The notes beneath the pieces are model-generated. The model did no database searches. It was given only the letters and a program-made list of their open reading frames with translations, and had not been told where the DNA came from. A DNA stretch of 35,468 bases. It comes from an uncultured Verrucomicrobia subdivision 3 bacterium (GTDB lineage Bacteria; Verrucomicrobiota; Verrucomicrobiae; Limisphaerales; UBA11358). Every line of letters begins with the position of its first letter. Within the stretch, counting starts at the first letter, position 1. Where the stretch lies: the NCBI GenBank assembly GCA_903921455.1, contig CAIXPZ010000300.1, forward strand, positions 1 through 35,468. Direction: 5' to 3'. A program made the translations under genes and the position numbers. Positions 15,071 through 23,923 of this stretch are shown piece by piece.

Positions 15071-17068
15071 TCAATGTTCTGCACCGGATTTATCTTGAGC
15101 AGGATATGCCTCAACCATTGAGCTTTTCGGGCGCATCAGCGGGCACCACCAGAACCAATACATTCCCGCCGCGCCCACGAGGAAAACCGGCAGCGTCTGC
15201 CAGAAACTTCCGTAGTTTTTGATTACCAGCTGCATCGGCAGCAGGAGCAGTGTCACCTGCCAGATCAGGGCGAAGGGCAGAGTGATGATGTCCTTGCGGT
15301 TCTCGCGGTCAATCGCCGCCCGTTCGACCCCCTGAAACTCCGTCCGCAGCGGCCCCCACCAGCCGAACGGCCGCGTCGTCCGGTAAAAGTTCTTCAAGAT
15401 TGCCATCGGCGTCGGTTGCGTGAGCAAGGATCCAACGATGGTGCCAAAGAACGACAGCGCCATCATGAGCATGAATTGCGTCGGTTCGGCCATCGCCGGA
15501 TACAGGATGCGCTGCGCGAGCGCGCCCCCGATGCCCATCAGCGTGCCGCCGATCATGCCCCATGCATTGCAGCGCCACCAGTAAAGCCGCAGCACTCCCG
15601 GGGCAATCCCGCCTGCCCCCAAGCCCATGACAATCCACCCCCACAAATCATTGATGCTCGTGGCCATTACACCAAAATAGAAACCCGCGATGACAATCCC
15701 CAGCGTCGAGGCGTAGGAGGCATTGATCAATTCCCGGGTGGCCGCTTTCGGACGCAGAAAGTTCTGATAGATGTCCTTCACGAAAAACCCGCTGGCGAAA
15801 TTTATCAGGCCGTTTTTGGCCGACATCATCGCGGCGAACATCGCCACCACAATCATCCCCTTCAAACCGGTCGGCACCATGTTGAGCAGCACGGCGGGCA
15901 GAATCTGCTCGGGATTGACCGTGCCGTGGAAACCCACCAGTGGCAGCTTGCCTTGCCAGTTTGCCCCTAACAATGCCTGGAGATTATGAATCAGTTCCGG
16001 CGGCTGTTTTGCCGGCGCATTGATGATATTGCTGGTCAGGTCGTGCCAGAACGCTGCCGTGGTATCCGGGTATTGGGCATGAATCAGTACCGCCGCGCGC
16101 TGCACGATGGCCGGGTCGGGATAAAGGCTGTGCACCAGATAAATGCCCATCACGGCATAGCCGATCATCAGCGGCCAGCGAAACATTAACATCACCGCTT
16201 GCTGTAGCGATTGCAGCCCGCAATCCCGGTCACTCTTCGCGCCAAAATAGCGTGGTTCGGCACCCGTTCCAGGGCCGCCGACCATGTTCCGCAAGAGATA
16301 GAACATTGCGACCATAATGAGCGGCGAATAAGCTTCGTAGCCGGCCGGCATCGGCGTGTGCCAGGCCGGTTGGGTGTTGATCCAGTCGGCATTGCCGGTG
16401 ACTTGCTGGGCTGTGGCCGCCAGACTGGCGTTGTCCGGCACCAGATGCCATGCAATGAAAGAAATGATGACGCTCGACGCCAGAATAATGAGGCTCTGCA
16501 CCAAGTCCGTCAGCACCACGCCGTAAAACCCCGAGCACATCGTGTACAGCGTCGTTACCGTGACCAGCACAAATGTCGTATACATCGGCGGCCACGGAAA
16601 AAACACCCCCAGAAACAGACTGGCCCCCCGGATGAGATAGGCCAGCAACATGATGGTGCCGAGCACCGTGACCACCGCACTAAGCAACCGCAATCCCTCG
16701 GCCGCCTTGCCTTCGCCAAAGCGGTAAGTCAACCACTCCGCCCCCGTCATGCAGCCGGAGCGCCGATGCCATTTGCCGGTGTAAGCCAGCATGAAAATCA
16801 ACACCAACCCCGCGCCACCCCGAAATTCGACATACAACCCGCGCGGCCCCAGCATGTAGAGGAAGGAGGTGATGATCATCGTCCCCGTGAGATCAAACCA
16901 GTTGGCCATGCCTGCAACACCGAGCAGCCACCACGGCAGGGTGCGTCCGCCGAGGAAGTAATGATCCAAACTTAACCCGGCCTTTTTTGTCATGATCACC
17001 CCGGCGACGAGGCTTAAGCCAAGGTATCCGATGATAATGACGTAATCGACAAGTGCGAGCTGGTGCAT
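15071..17068 (-). CDS. Sodium:solute symporter (SSS family)
   Basis: A 665-residue inner-membrane transporter with roughly 14 hydrophobic helices. The SSS hallmarks are present: DYVIIIGYLGLSLVAGVIMT in helix 1, YFLGGRTLPWWLLGVAGMAN, an AEWLTYRFGEGKAAEGLR loop, a long loop at ~225-250, and FAAMMSAKNGLINFASGFFV in the middle of the core. The C-terminal extension with extra helices is usual in the long Verrucomicrobiota and Planctomycetota members found beside glycoside hydrolases. It lies 27 bp after the GH71/99-like gene and 34 bp before the MtaA-like gene. Likely cargo is a sugar or sugar derivative released by the neighbouring enzymes; the family alone cannot tell. Confidence 0.88.
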   Translation of the reverse strand: MHQLALVDYVIIIGYLGLSLVAGVIMTKKAGLSLDHYFLGGRTLPWWLLGVAGMANWFDLTGTMIITSFLYMLGPRGLYVEFRGGAGLVLIFMLAYTGKWHRRSGCMTGAEWLTYRFGEGKAAEGLRLLSAVVTVLGTIMLLAYLIRGASLFLGVFFPWPPMYTTFVLVTVTTLYTMCSGFYGVVLTDLVQSLIILASSVIISFIAWHLVPDNASLAATAQQVTGNADWINTQPAWHTPMPAGYEAYSPLIMVAMFYLLRNMVGGPGTGAEPRYFGAKSDRDCGLQSLQQAVMLMFRWPLMIGYAVMGIYLVHSLYPDPAIVQRAAVLIHAQYPDTTAAFWHDLTSNIINAPAKQPPELIHNLQALLGANWQGKLPLVGFHGTVNPEQILPAVLLNMVPTGLKGMIVVAMFAAMMSAKNGLINFASGFFVKDIYQNFLRPKAATRELINASYASTLGIVIAGFYFGVMATSINDLWGWIVMGLGAGGIAPGVLRLYWWRCNAWGMIGGTLMGIGGALAQRILYPAMAEPTQFMLMMALSFFGTIVGSLLTQPTPMAILKNFYRTTRPFGWWGPLRTEFQGVERAAIDRENRKDIITLPFALIWQVTLLLLPMQLVIKNYGSFWQTLPVFLVGAAGMYWFWWCPLMRPKSSMVEAYPAQDKSGAEH

Positions 17069-17094
17069 AATTAATCGGGTGACAGCAAATTGGG

Positions 17095-18447
17095 TTAAGG
17101 TTTGAAGGGGATTTCAGGCGGCATCGTCTGGTGGTCATGCAGCCGGTGGGTGGCCTCCCCGACGAGCCGCAGATACCAGTCGCTGGGCAAACCCTCGTAG
17201 CCCACAAAGTGCCCTTGTGTGGGCGGAGAACTGGTCACTTTGAAAATGGCCGTGCCTTCGTCCACCTCGTCAAACATCGCCACAAAGACGGTGTCCGCCC
17301 CCAGCTTCGATAACTCATGGAACTGCTCCCACAAGAACCGGCCACCCCGGCGCGGAAACAAACTTGTGCCCGGTGCCTGGCGGGTCAGATTATCCCAACT
17401 GAATCCCGGATAGACCACGGGTAGCCAAAGCATCCCTAGTCGTTCGCACTCGCGCTTGTCTTCCGCCCAGGTTTTCGTCTCCGCGTGCCTCACGCCGGCT
17501 TGATCCACTTTGTAATTGCCAACATTCCAGGGACAGTAGGCACCGAATCGTTGGTAAACCTTCTGCCATGCGGGGTCGGAATTGCCGCGCCAGTTCCAGT
17601 CGCCGCCGCCGACCAGAAAGGCAGAATAACGACCGGGCGCTCGGAAAAAGTCAATCAGCCGGTTGGCCAGTTCCGGGGTCATTTGATCGTGCATGTCTCC
17701 TTTGTAAAAGCCCCAGATTTGCACCACCGGCTTGCCACCCTGATGCAGGTAACGCGGGTCTTCGACAATCTTATCGTCCACCATCTTCTTCCAATCCGAG
17801 GTGAGAACGTCATAAATGTCTTTCACTGGCATGGCGGCGCAGTCATAGGAAAGCGCCCACACCCGGCCGGTCTTGAGGGCCGCCGCCCGGACATGGTTTA
17901 GCACCTGGGCATGGGATGAGTTCCAAATATCCGCCAGTGGTCCGCCGGGCAAGCCTGCGAGAAAGTGTTGCTGCCAGACCCCATCAATGCCGTAATCGCG
18001 CATCCACTCGAAATGGCGGAGCACCGTCCTGGGGTCATCCGAACTGAACAACTCGGCCTGCCCGCCTCCGGGATAGGTGAAGCCGGGCGCGGGATAACGC
18101 TCCGTCGCAGAATATTCGGACATGTCCGGCCACATCTCGAAACTCAGGAGATTCGTCGCGATCCGCTGCGTATCCCGACTCCAATGATACCAACCCATGC
18201 CGGCCGCATCTTTCGGGCAGCGGAACCAGCCCTGATACCCGCACATCACCTTGCCCCGTAAGGAAGTTGTGTCCACCATGGCAGGATGGCCCGTCGGTTT
18301 CGAGGTAGGGTTGGTTTCAGCCGCGCCAACTGTGCCGGCGGCGACGAGGAACGCGAGGACACAACCCGGCATCAGGCGGGCCGGTGCCCGCGCCGGCACC
18401 AAACCTTTCACCCGTCCGATTACCATTGCGACAATATTTTTTTTCAT
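17095..18447 (-). CDS. Secreted GH71/99-like glycoside hydrolase (copy A)
   Basis: A 450-residue protein with a hydrophobic export signal (CVLAFLVAAGTVGAAE) and a mature domain opening with RGKVMCGYQGWFRCPKDAAG, the signature of the GH71/99-like family of (beta/alpha)8 glycosidases. An acidic pair three residues apart near the C-terminus (AMFDEVDEGTAIFK) corresponds in spacing to the Glu333/Glu336 pair of GH99 endo-alpha-mannanases; that equivalence is inferred. It is closely related to copy B next door. I chose ATG 18447 (MKKNIVAMVIG), although the long, arginine-rich stretch before the hydrophobic core makes a start nearer MPGCVLAF possible. Family good, substrate (alpha-mannoside?) guessed from the GH38 neighbour. 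Confidence 0.8.
   Translation of the reverse strand: MKKNIVAMVIGRVKGLVPARAPARLMPGCVLAFLVAAGTVGAAETNPTSKPTGHPAMVDTTSLRGKVMCGYQGWFRCPKDAAGMGWYHWSRDTQRIATNLLSFEMWPDMSEYSATERYPAPGFTYPGGGQAELFSSDDPRTVLRHFEWMRDYGIDGVWQQHFLAGLPGGPLADIWNSSHAQVLNHVRAAALKTGRVWALSYDCAAMPVKDIYDVLTSDWKKMVDDKIVEDPRYLHQGGKPVVQIWGFYKGDMHDQMTPELANRLIDFFRAPGRYSAFLVGGGDWNWRGNSDPAWQKVYQRFGAYCPWNVGNYKVDQAGVRHAETKTWAEDKRECERLGMLWLPVVYPGFSWDNLTRQAPGTSLFPRRGGRFLWEQFHELSKLGADTVFVAMFDEVDEGTAIFKVTSSPPTQGHFVGYEGLPSDWYLRLVGEATHRLHDHQTMPPEIPFKP
17975..18177. repeat. Near-identical block shared by the two GH71/99-like genes (copy A)
   Basis: 203 bases matching 19387-19589 with a single difference (C at 18063, T at 19475, giving Gly versus Arg), while flanking parts of the two genes are far more diverged. 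See the findings on gene conversion. Confidence 0.85.
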
Positions 18448-18506
18448 GATAGCAAGTTGCGCTTTAGCCCGGCCGTCAATAGACCTGTCCGGGTTTGACG
18501 TTTGGT

Positions 18507-19838
18507 TCAAGGCTTGAAGGGGATTTCAGGCGGCACCGGCTGGTGGGCATGCAGCCGGCGGGTCGCTTCCCCGACGAGCCGCAGATACCAGTCGCTGGGC
18601 AAACCTTCGTAGCCCACAAAGAATCCCTGCGTGGGAAAGGAACTGGTCACTTTGAAAATGGCCGTGCCTTCGTCTACTTCGTCAAACATCGCCACATCCA
18701 CGGTGTCCACCCCCAGCTTCGATAACTCATGGAACTGTTCCCATAATAACCGGCCACCCTGCCGCGACACCTGGTTGTGGCCCGCTGGTTCCCGGCACAC
18801 ATTGGCTGAACCAAAGCCCGGCCAGACCACCGGGAACCAAAGGATTCCCAGCCGGTCGCACTCGCGCTTGTCTTCCGCCCAGGTCTTCATGAGCGCGTGT
18901 TGCACCCCGGATTTGTCCACGTCACAAAGGCTTACACTCCAGAATGTAAGAGCGTCGCACCGCCGATAGAGCTTCTGCCATGCGGGATCGGGATTGTTGC
19001 GCCAGTCCCAGTCAACCCCATTGACCAGATAGGCGGAATAACGCCCGGGCGCGCGGAAAAAGTCAATCAGCCGGTTGGCCAGTTCGGGGGTCACGACATC
19101 ATGCATGTTCTGCATGTTAAAGAACCCCCAGAGTTGCACCACCGGCTTGCCCCCCTGGCGCAGGTAACGCGGGTCTTCGACAATCTTTTCATCCACCATT
19201 TTCTTCCAATCCGAGGTGAGGACGTCATATATGTCTTTCGGCGGCATTTGGGCGAAGTCATAGGAAAGCGCCCACCCCCGGCCGGTCTTGAGGGCCGCCG
19301 CCCGGATATGGTTCAGCACCCGCATATGGGATGGATACCACCTCGAGTCAGGACCGCCGGGCAAACCCACAAGAAAATGTTGCACCCAGACCCCATCAAT
19401 GCCGTAATCGCGCATCCACTCGAAATGGCGGAGCACCGTCCTGGGGTCATCCGAACTGAACAACTCGGCCTGCCTGCCTCCGGGATAGGTGAAGCCGGGC
19501 GCGGGATAACGCTCCGTCGCAGAATATTCGGACATGTCCGGCCACATCTCGAAACTCAGGAGATTCGTCGCGATCCGCTGCGTATCCCGGCTCCAATGGC
19601 ACCAACCCAAGTCGGTTGCATCTTTCGGGCAGCGGAACCAGCCTTGATAACCGCACAGCACCTTGCCTCGCACGCCTGTGGTGTCCACCATGCTAGGGTG
19701 GTTCGGCGGTCTCGTCGGCTTCGGCGGGGCAGGGTTGGTTTCAGCCGCGCCGACTGCGCCGGCGGCTACCAGGGCGATAACAACAACCATTGAGATTCGG
19801 TTCATTGTGTTCATTTGGTTAATGGATTTTATTTTCAT
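18507..19838 (-). CDS. Secreted GH71/99-like glycoside hydrolase (copy B)
   Basis: A 443-residue paralogue of copy A, 59 bp upstream of it in the same orientation. A signal peptide (ISMVVVIALVAAGAVGAAE) leads into the same RGKVLCGYQGWFRCPKDATD opening. The C-terminal acidic pair is Glu387 and Glu390 (FDEVDEG). The shared end ...GYEGLPSDWYLRLVGEAT is almost the same in both. The middle (residues ~235-360) differs clearly, with NMQNMHDVV in place of KGDMHDQM and a different cysteine-bearing loop, so the two may have distinct substrates. The start codon lies in a 24-bp tandem repeat, so ATG 19838 and ATG 19814 are both possible. It follows the GH38 gene by 32 bp. Confidence 0.8.
   Translation of the reverse strand: MKIKSINQMNTMNRISMVVVIALVAAGAVGAAETNPAPPKPTRPPNHPSMVDTTGVRGKVLCGYQGWFRCPKDATDLGWCHWSRDTQRIATNLLSFEMWPDMSEYSATERYPAPGFTYPGGRQAELFSSDDPRTVLRHFEWMRDYGIDGVWVQHFLVGLPGGPDSRWYPSHMRVLNHIRAAALKTGRGWALSYDFAQMPPKDIYDVLTSDWKKMVDEKIVEDPRYLRQGGKPVVQLWGFFNMQNMHDVVTPELANRLIDFFRAPGRYSAYLVNGVDWDWRNNPDPAWQKLYRRCDALTFWSVSLCDVDKSGVQHALMKTWAEDKRECDRLGILWFPVVWPGFGSANVCREPAGHNQVSRQGGRLLWEQFHELSKLGVDTVDVAMFDEVDEGTAIFKVTSSFPTQGFFVGYEGLPSDWYLRLVGEATRRLHAHQPVPPEIPFKP
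19387..19589. repeat. Near-identical block shared by the two GH71/99-like genes (copy B)
   Basis: Partner of 17975-18177: one mismatch in 203 bases. Confidence 0.85.
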
Positions 19839-19859
19839 TTGGTTCGTGGATTTATTGAT
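19812..19859. repeat. 24-bp tandem repeat spanning the start of GH71/99 copy B
   Basis: Two imperfect 24-bp units (19812-19835 and 19836-19859) both begin CATTTGGTT on the plus strand. On the minus strand each unit therefore ends in AACCAAATG, so the initiation codon and its upstream context are duplicated in frame. Confidence 0.7.
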
Positions 19860-19870
19860 TCTTCACGTTT

Positions 19871-22072
19871 TTAGCGGGGTAAAATGGGTGTTTCTGGCGG
19901 GGCATAGTCACCTCTCAAAAAGCGGGTTTTCATTCCCCGGGTGACCTCGGAGGAGAGCAAGGGGCGCTGCCAGGCGCAAGCCACCTGGTCAAGCTCAACA
20001 CTGGAAAGAGGCACTCCGGCCACAAATCGGAACCGGAAAAAATGCTCGCCGCGATCGCTGAAATGCCCGCGGGCGGGCGGAACGGCATTCGTCTCCTGGC
20101 ATGCCAGCACGGAGCTGCGGAGCAACGTGAATCCGAGGCGGTGCGGTTCCGCATCGAGCGCGAACACGTCCGGGCAGATCACCGCCGCGTCCAACCCGGC
20201 CGCCGGTTTCTTGAGGTGCAGGCGCACCCAGTCCCGCAACGGCGATTCGCGGCCATCGGTCGGGCGAATCAACGAACCGCCCATGATGCCATCCTCTCTT
20301 TCCGCAATTTCCAGCGGCAGTTCCCATTCCAGTTTCAAAATGCGGAACCGTTCCGCCCAGAGAACCCGCAAAAGTAATTCCACCCAGGGTTGGTTGTGAT
20401 AAACCCGCCACTCGGCTTGCACGGTGCTGGCGCCGATCTTTCCGTTTTGAATCAACGAGCCCATCAACGGGCCTTGGTCAACCAGTTGCGGCTCTTCCCA
20501 GACAACCACTTGTTGGCTGATCCGGGTGTAACGATCAATGCCGTGTGACCAGGTGTCGGATCGATCCTCGTAGGTCGCCAATTGCGGCAAGGGAAAATGT
20601 GGAGCGTGGGGGAATTCCAGCCTGGAGGCGGCTCCCAGATTGACGGACGGTCCATTCCCGGCCTGCAACCAGCTTGGCCCGACTGACACAAGTTTCTCCA
20701 CTGCCCCGCCATCGCCCTCTGACGCCTGCACGATCCGCAAAGTCTTCATTTCACCGGGTTCGGCCATTACGGGGAACAGCAGACGGACGAGCAGCTTGTC
20801 CGTGCTTTCCGGATGCATCACCTGACAGGCAACCCGCCTGCCTTTTTCATCAATCAGCCGCCAGGAGGGTTTCCACGGGGTCCATTCCAGAAACGGTTCC
20901 ACCTCCACATAGTCGTTAAACGGATGATCCGAGGCATTGAGCAGGACGATCCGCTGGGCAGGATTTTCGGCCAGACTCACCAGCCGCCGGCGCAGGGCAT
21001 AGGCCGCAGTCTCATCCGCTGCGGCCAACGCCTGCCCAAGCTGGGCGTCCACATCCTGGAAGGCGCTGGGTAGGCAGGTGCCCCCGAAGGTGTCGTGAAA
21101 ATGATGGAAACAGACGCGCTTCCACGCGGCTTCGAGCGCGTCGTCCTTCGTGTCGGAACCAGTGGCGATTTGCGCCTGGGTCAGCCGATGCTCCGCTTTG
21201 CGCAACGCCACCTTCACCGGACGATGCACCGAATAACAGCCCACGGCGTGTATTTGCAGTTCACCCACCACCAAGGGAAGTTGCGGAATCTCCGGCGCGA
21301 TCGCCACAAAAAATCTCTGGGGCGTGGAAAACTCCAGCCGGATCCCGGGAAAACTCTCGCGATGCGCCCGGCACCACTCGATCATGGACTCCGTCGGCCC
21401 GCCCCCATGGTCGCCGATGCCGACAAAACACAGGGTGTGGTGGACCGTTTCGGGAAGTTCCGTCAGTGAGGCGCGAATATGGGCTTCATCAAGTCCTGCC
21501 GCAGTGGTGTATGACTGGGCAATGCGAAAGGTGGTCACCTCGGGGCCGTCCGCATAGCCGCGCCACCGAAAAAGCCGCGCCGGCAGTTTCAATTCCTGTT
21601 CCTGCGGCCGCATCATGACATAAAAAGGCTGACCCGCCTTCCGCATCAACCCCGGCAGGGTGGCGGCATGGCCGAAACTGTCCACGTTGTAAGCCACCTT
21701 CGGCCAGGAGTTGAAATAGTCGCCAAAGAGCCTCTTGCCGAGCGCAATCTGCCTTTCCATGGCAAAACCGCTGGGAAGATTGCAGTCCGGTTGAACATAC
21801 CAGCCGCCCACGAGATTCCAGCGCCCGTTTTTGACGTGCACACGGATGCGCTCAAACAAAGCCGGGTCCAACCGCTGGATTTGCTCATAGACCCAAGCCT
21901 CGCCCCGGTTGTAAATGATGTCCGGATGGCGGTCCAGCAGATTGCAGATGTAGTAGCTCGTGTTGAGCACCTCATCCAGCCCGTCGCGCCAGGACCACAG
22001 CCAGATCGGATCCAGATGGGCGTTGAAAATTATGTGAACCGTCTTGATTTTTGTGGGAGTTGTTGGAGTCAT
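19871..22072 (-). CDS. GH38 alpha-mannosidase
   Basis: A 733-residue retaining alpha-mannosidase. The zinc and catalytic residues of family 38 are visible: His19 and Asp21 in FNAHLDPIWLW, the nucleophile Asp131 in YNVDSFGHAATLPGL, and the zinc His in FHHFHDTFGGT (~326). The C-terminal half has the beta-sandwich domains of the family. No signal peptide is present, so it acts in the cytoplasm on imported oligosaccharides, unlike the two exported GH71/99-like proteins encoded downstream. This pairing suggests extracellular cutting, uptake by the SSS protein and intracellular trimming. Length is near the lower end of the bacterial family (~700-1000). The specific linkage cannot be read. Confidence 0.92.
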   Translation of the reverse strand: MTPTTPTKIKTVHIIFNAHLDPIWLWSWRDGLDEVLNTSYYICNLLDRHPDIIYNRGEAWVYEQIQRLDPALFERIRVHVKNGRWNLVGGWYVQPDCNLPSGFAMERQIALGKRLFGDYFNSWPKVAYNVDSFGHAATLPGLMRKAGQPFYVMMRPQEQELKLPARLFRWRGYADGPEVTTFRIAQSYTTAAGLDEAHIRASLTELPETVHHTLCFVGIGDHGGGPTESMIEWCRAHRESFPGIRLEFSTPQRFFVAIAPEIPQLPLVVGELQIHAVGCYSVHRPVKVALRKAEHRLTQAQIATGSDTKDDALEAAWKRVCFHHFHDTFGGTCLPSAFQDVDAQLGQALAAADETAAYALRRRLVSLAENPAQRIVLLNASDHPFNDYVEVEPFLEWTPWKPSWRLIDEKGRRVACQVMHPESTDKLLVRLLFPVMAEPGEMKTLRIVQASEGDGGAVEKLVSVGPSWLQAGNGPSVNLGAASRLEFPHAPHFPLPQLATYEDRSDTWSHGIDRYTRISQQVVVWEEPQLVDQGPLMGSLIQNGKIGASTVQAEWRVYHNQPWVELLLRVLWAERFRILKLEWELPLEIAEREDGIMGGSLIRPTDGRESPLRDWVRLHLKKPAAGLDAAVICPDVFALDAEPHRLGFTLLRSSVLACQETNAVPPARGHFSDRGEHFFRFRFVAGVPLSSVELDQVACAWQRPLLSSEVTRGMKTRFLRGDYAPPETPILPR

Positions 22073-22220
22073 TGTAAAATGCTTCTATTGCTGCCTTCTG
22101 TCGGCGGGCTGCGCCCGATGGAGACGTCCATTGGCGGGGTCCCCGGTTAAGATAGTCAGACAGATCGGAAAATTCATGGCTTATTGCTTCTTAATCGTGG
22201 TTGTTCAGCGGTTTCATCAA

Positions 22221-22889
22221 TCACAGTTCCGGCGGCGTTTCACTGAAAAGCTCGCGCTCAATCATCAGGCAAATGGCGTGGTAAATGGGCAGGTGCAACT
22301 CCTGGATCTTGAATGTCTCCGTCGCCGGCACGGGAATGATGACATCACAAAGACCTCCCATCCGCGACGGCTGGCTGCCGGTCAGCCCAAGAGTGGTCAG
22401 GCCAAAAGCGCGGGCGACTTTAAGCGCGGCGAGGACGTTTTTGGAATTGCCCGAGCTGCTCAACCCCAGCAGCACGTCGCCTTGGCGGCCATGCACATAC
22501 ACTTGCTGCGCAAAAACCATTTCGGCCGCCACGTCATTCGCTATCGCCGTGGTCAGCGCCGAGGGACCGGTTAAAGACATCGCCGCCACGCCGCCTTGCA
22601 GCTTTTCGGCGATTTCCCGCCAGTCGTCGCACCCCGATTGTTGCAGCCGTTCACGATCCTTCGGGCCAATCGCCCGCCGCAAAACAAAGCCCTTCACCAG
22701 TTCCCCGACGATGTGCTCGGCATCGGCGGCACTACCGCCATTTCCGCACACCAGCAACCGGCCGCCGGCACGATGCGAGTCGCAAATGATTTCCACCGCC
22801 CGGACGATGGGACTGCTCAAAGGCGCCAAGGCCGGATACCGGAGCAACAGCTCTTCGCCGACCTGCAGACTGAATGGTTTCAAAGGCAT
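22221..22889 (-). CDS. SIS-domain phosphosugar isomerase (GmhA-like)
   Basis: A 222-residue SIS-domain protein similar to sedoheptulose-7-phosphate isomerase GmhA. The phosphosugar loop LLVCGNGGSAADAEHIVGEL and the second SIS stretch VLLGLSSSGNSKNVL are intact, followed by TLGLTGSQPS. An insert around KGFVLRRAIGPKDRERLQQS is typical of this subgroup. ATG 22889 (MPLKPFSLQV) lies 4 bp after the ROK kinase stop; the frame is open further upstream, but only inside that gene. It probably isomerises a sugar phosphate made by the ROK kinase. A role in heptose synthesis is possible but does not suit the setting. Confidence 0.84.
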   Translation of the reverse strand: MPLKPFSLQVGEELLLRYPALAPLSSPIVRAVEIICDSHRAGGRLLVCGNGGSAADAEHIVGELVKGFVLRRAIGPKDRERLQQSGCDDWREIAEKLQGGVAAMSLTGPSALTTAIANDVAAEMVFAQQVYVHGRQGDVLLGLSSSGNSKNVLAALKVARAFGLTTLGLTGSQPSRMGGLCDVIIPVPATETFKIQELHLPIYHAICLMIERELFSETPPEL

Positions 22890-22893
22890 AAGT

Positions 22894-23883
22894 TCATTCC
22901 AGTACAGAAGCCGCCACCGACAGGCACGCATAATCACCGATCGCCTCTCCCAAAACCGCCGGAACCACGCGGCAGGCGCGGGCGCTGCCAGCGAGAGCCT
23001 CATCCCTGATTACACGTTCGACCGGGACTTTAAATAAATCGTGGTGACGCATGAAAATTCCGCCGATCACAATCATCTCGGGGTTGAGAATATCAATTAA
23101 CATCGCCAGGCTGCGGCCCAGATGTTCGGCGACCAGGTTGAAAATACTGACGCCCACCGGGTCGCCGGCCCGCGCGGCCTCAATAACCTCGCGCGCGGAG
23201 AGTTGCGCGAGCGCGGCTTCGTTGCGACAGAATGAAACCTCCTTGCGCGTTTGCCAGAGGCGGCGGATTTCCTGCTGCGCCAGCCGCGCGATGCCGCCGC
23301 CGCTGCAAAACCCCTCGACGGAACCCGGCTTGCCGTATCCCAACGGACCGTCTTTCTCCAGGCGCACATGGCCCACTTCACCCGCAAGATTATTTGTGCC
23401 GGTATAGAGGCGGCCATCCAAAATCAGGCCCGCACCCATGCCGGTGCCGAAGGTCAGGAAGATCATGTTTTGGCAGCTGCGGCCGGCACCCCATTTCCAT
23501 TCCGCCAGCGCGCAGGCATCCGCGTCATTTTGCAGGCGGGCGGGGATCTGGAGCGCCGCTTCAAAGTACCCGGTGACGTGAATCTCATCCCAACCCGGGA
23601 GATTGGGCGGACTTAAAATCACGCCGCGCCGCCCATCCAGAGGGCCGCCGCAACTGATCCCAATACCGGAAATATTTGAATGAACCAATCCGTGCCGGGG
23701 CAACAATTCCTGGGTCCGGTTTTCCAGCGCGGCCAGAACCGATTGCGGCCCGAGTGCCGTTTCGGTCGCAAACGCGGTGCGCTCCAAGATTTCGACCCCG
23801 GCCGGCACCTTTCGGCCGAGGACCACGGCGCACTTGGTGCCGCCAATGTCAAAGCCGAGCAAGTAATCAGGTTTCATTATCAA
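22894..23883 (-). CDS. ROK-family sugar kinase
   Basis: A 329-residue kinase with the ROK plan: ATP loop LGFDIGGTKCAVVLG (residues 9-23), sugar site GISCGGPLD, catalytic Asp120 in QNDADACALAEW, and a second phosphate motif LTFGTGMGAGLI. The usual zinc knuckle after EVGH (C-x-C-G-x-x-G-C) is degenerate: EVGHVRL keeps the His, but the following stretch LGYGKPGSVEGFCSGGG has only one Cys. Likely a hexose kinase working with the adjacent SIS isomerase. The two genes are 4 bp apart, and the kinase starts 40 bp after the pectate-lyase-like gene. The sugar is unknown; mannose would fit GH38. Confidence 0.84.
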   Translation of the reverse strand: MIMKPDYLLGFDIGGTKCAVVLGRKVPAGVEILERTAFATETALGPQSVLAALENRTQELLPRHGLVHSNISGIGISCGGPLDGRRGVILSPPNLPGWDEIHVTGYFEAALQIPARLQNDADACALAEWKWGAGRSCQNMIFLTFGTGMGAGLILDGRLYTGTNNLAGEVGHVRLEKDGPLGYGKPGSVEGFCSGGGIARLAQQEIRRLWQTRKEVSFCRNEAALAQLSAREVIEAARAGDPVGVSIFNLVAEHLGRSLAMLIDILNPEMIVIGGIFMRHHDLFKVPVERVIRDEALAGSARACRVVPAVLGEAIGDYACLSVAASVLE

Positions 23884-23923
23884 TATTTATTCAGGCTTCC
23901 CAACCGGATGGGAGTAATCCGAG

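Noticed and set aside
18897..19793. 298-codon plus-strand open frame
   Set aside because: Opposite the GH71/99-like copy B; a similar shadow occurs opposite copy A.
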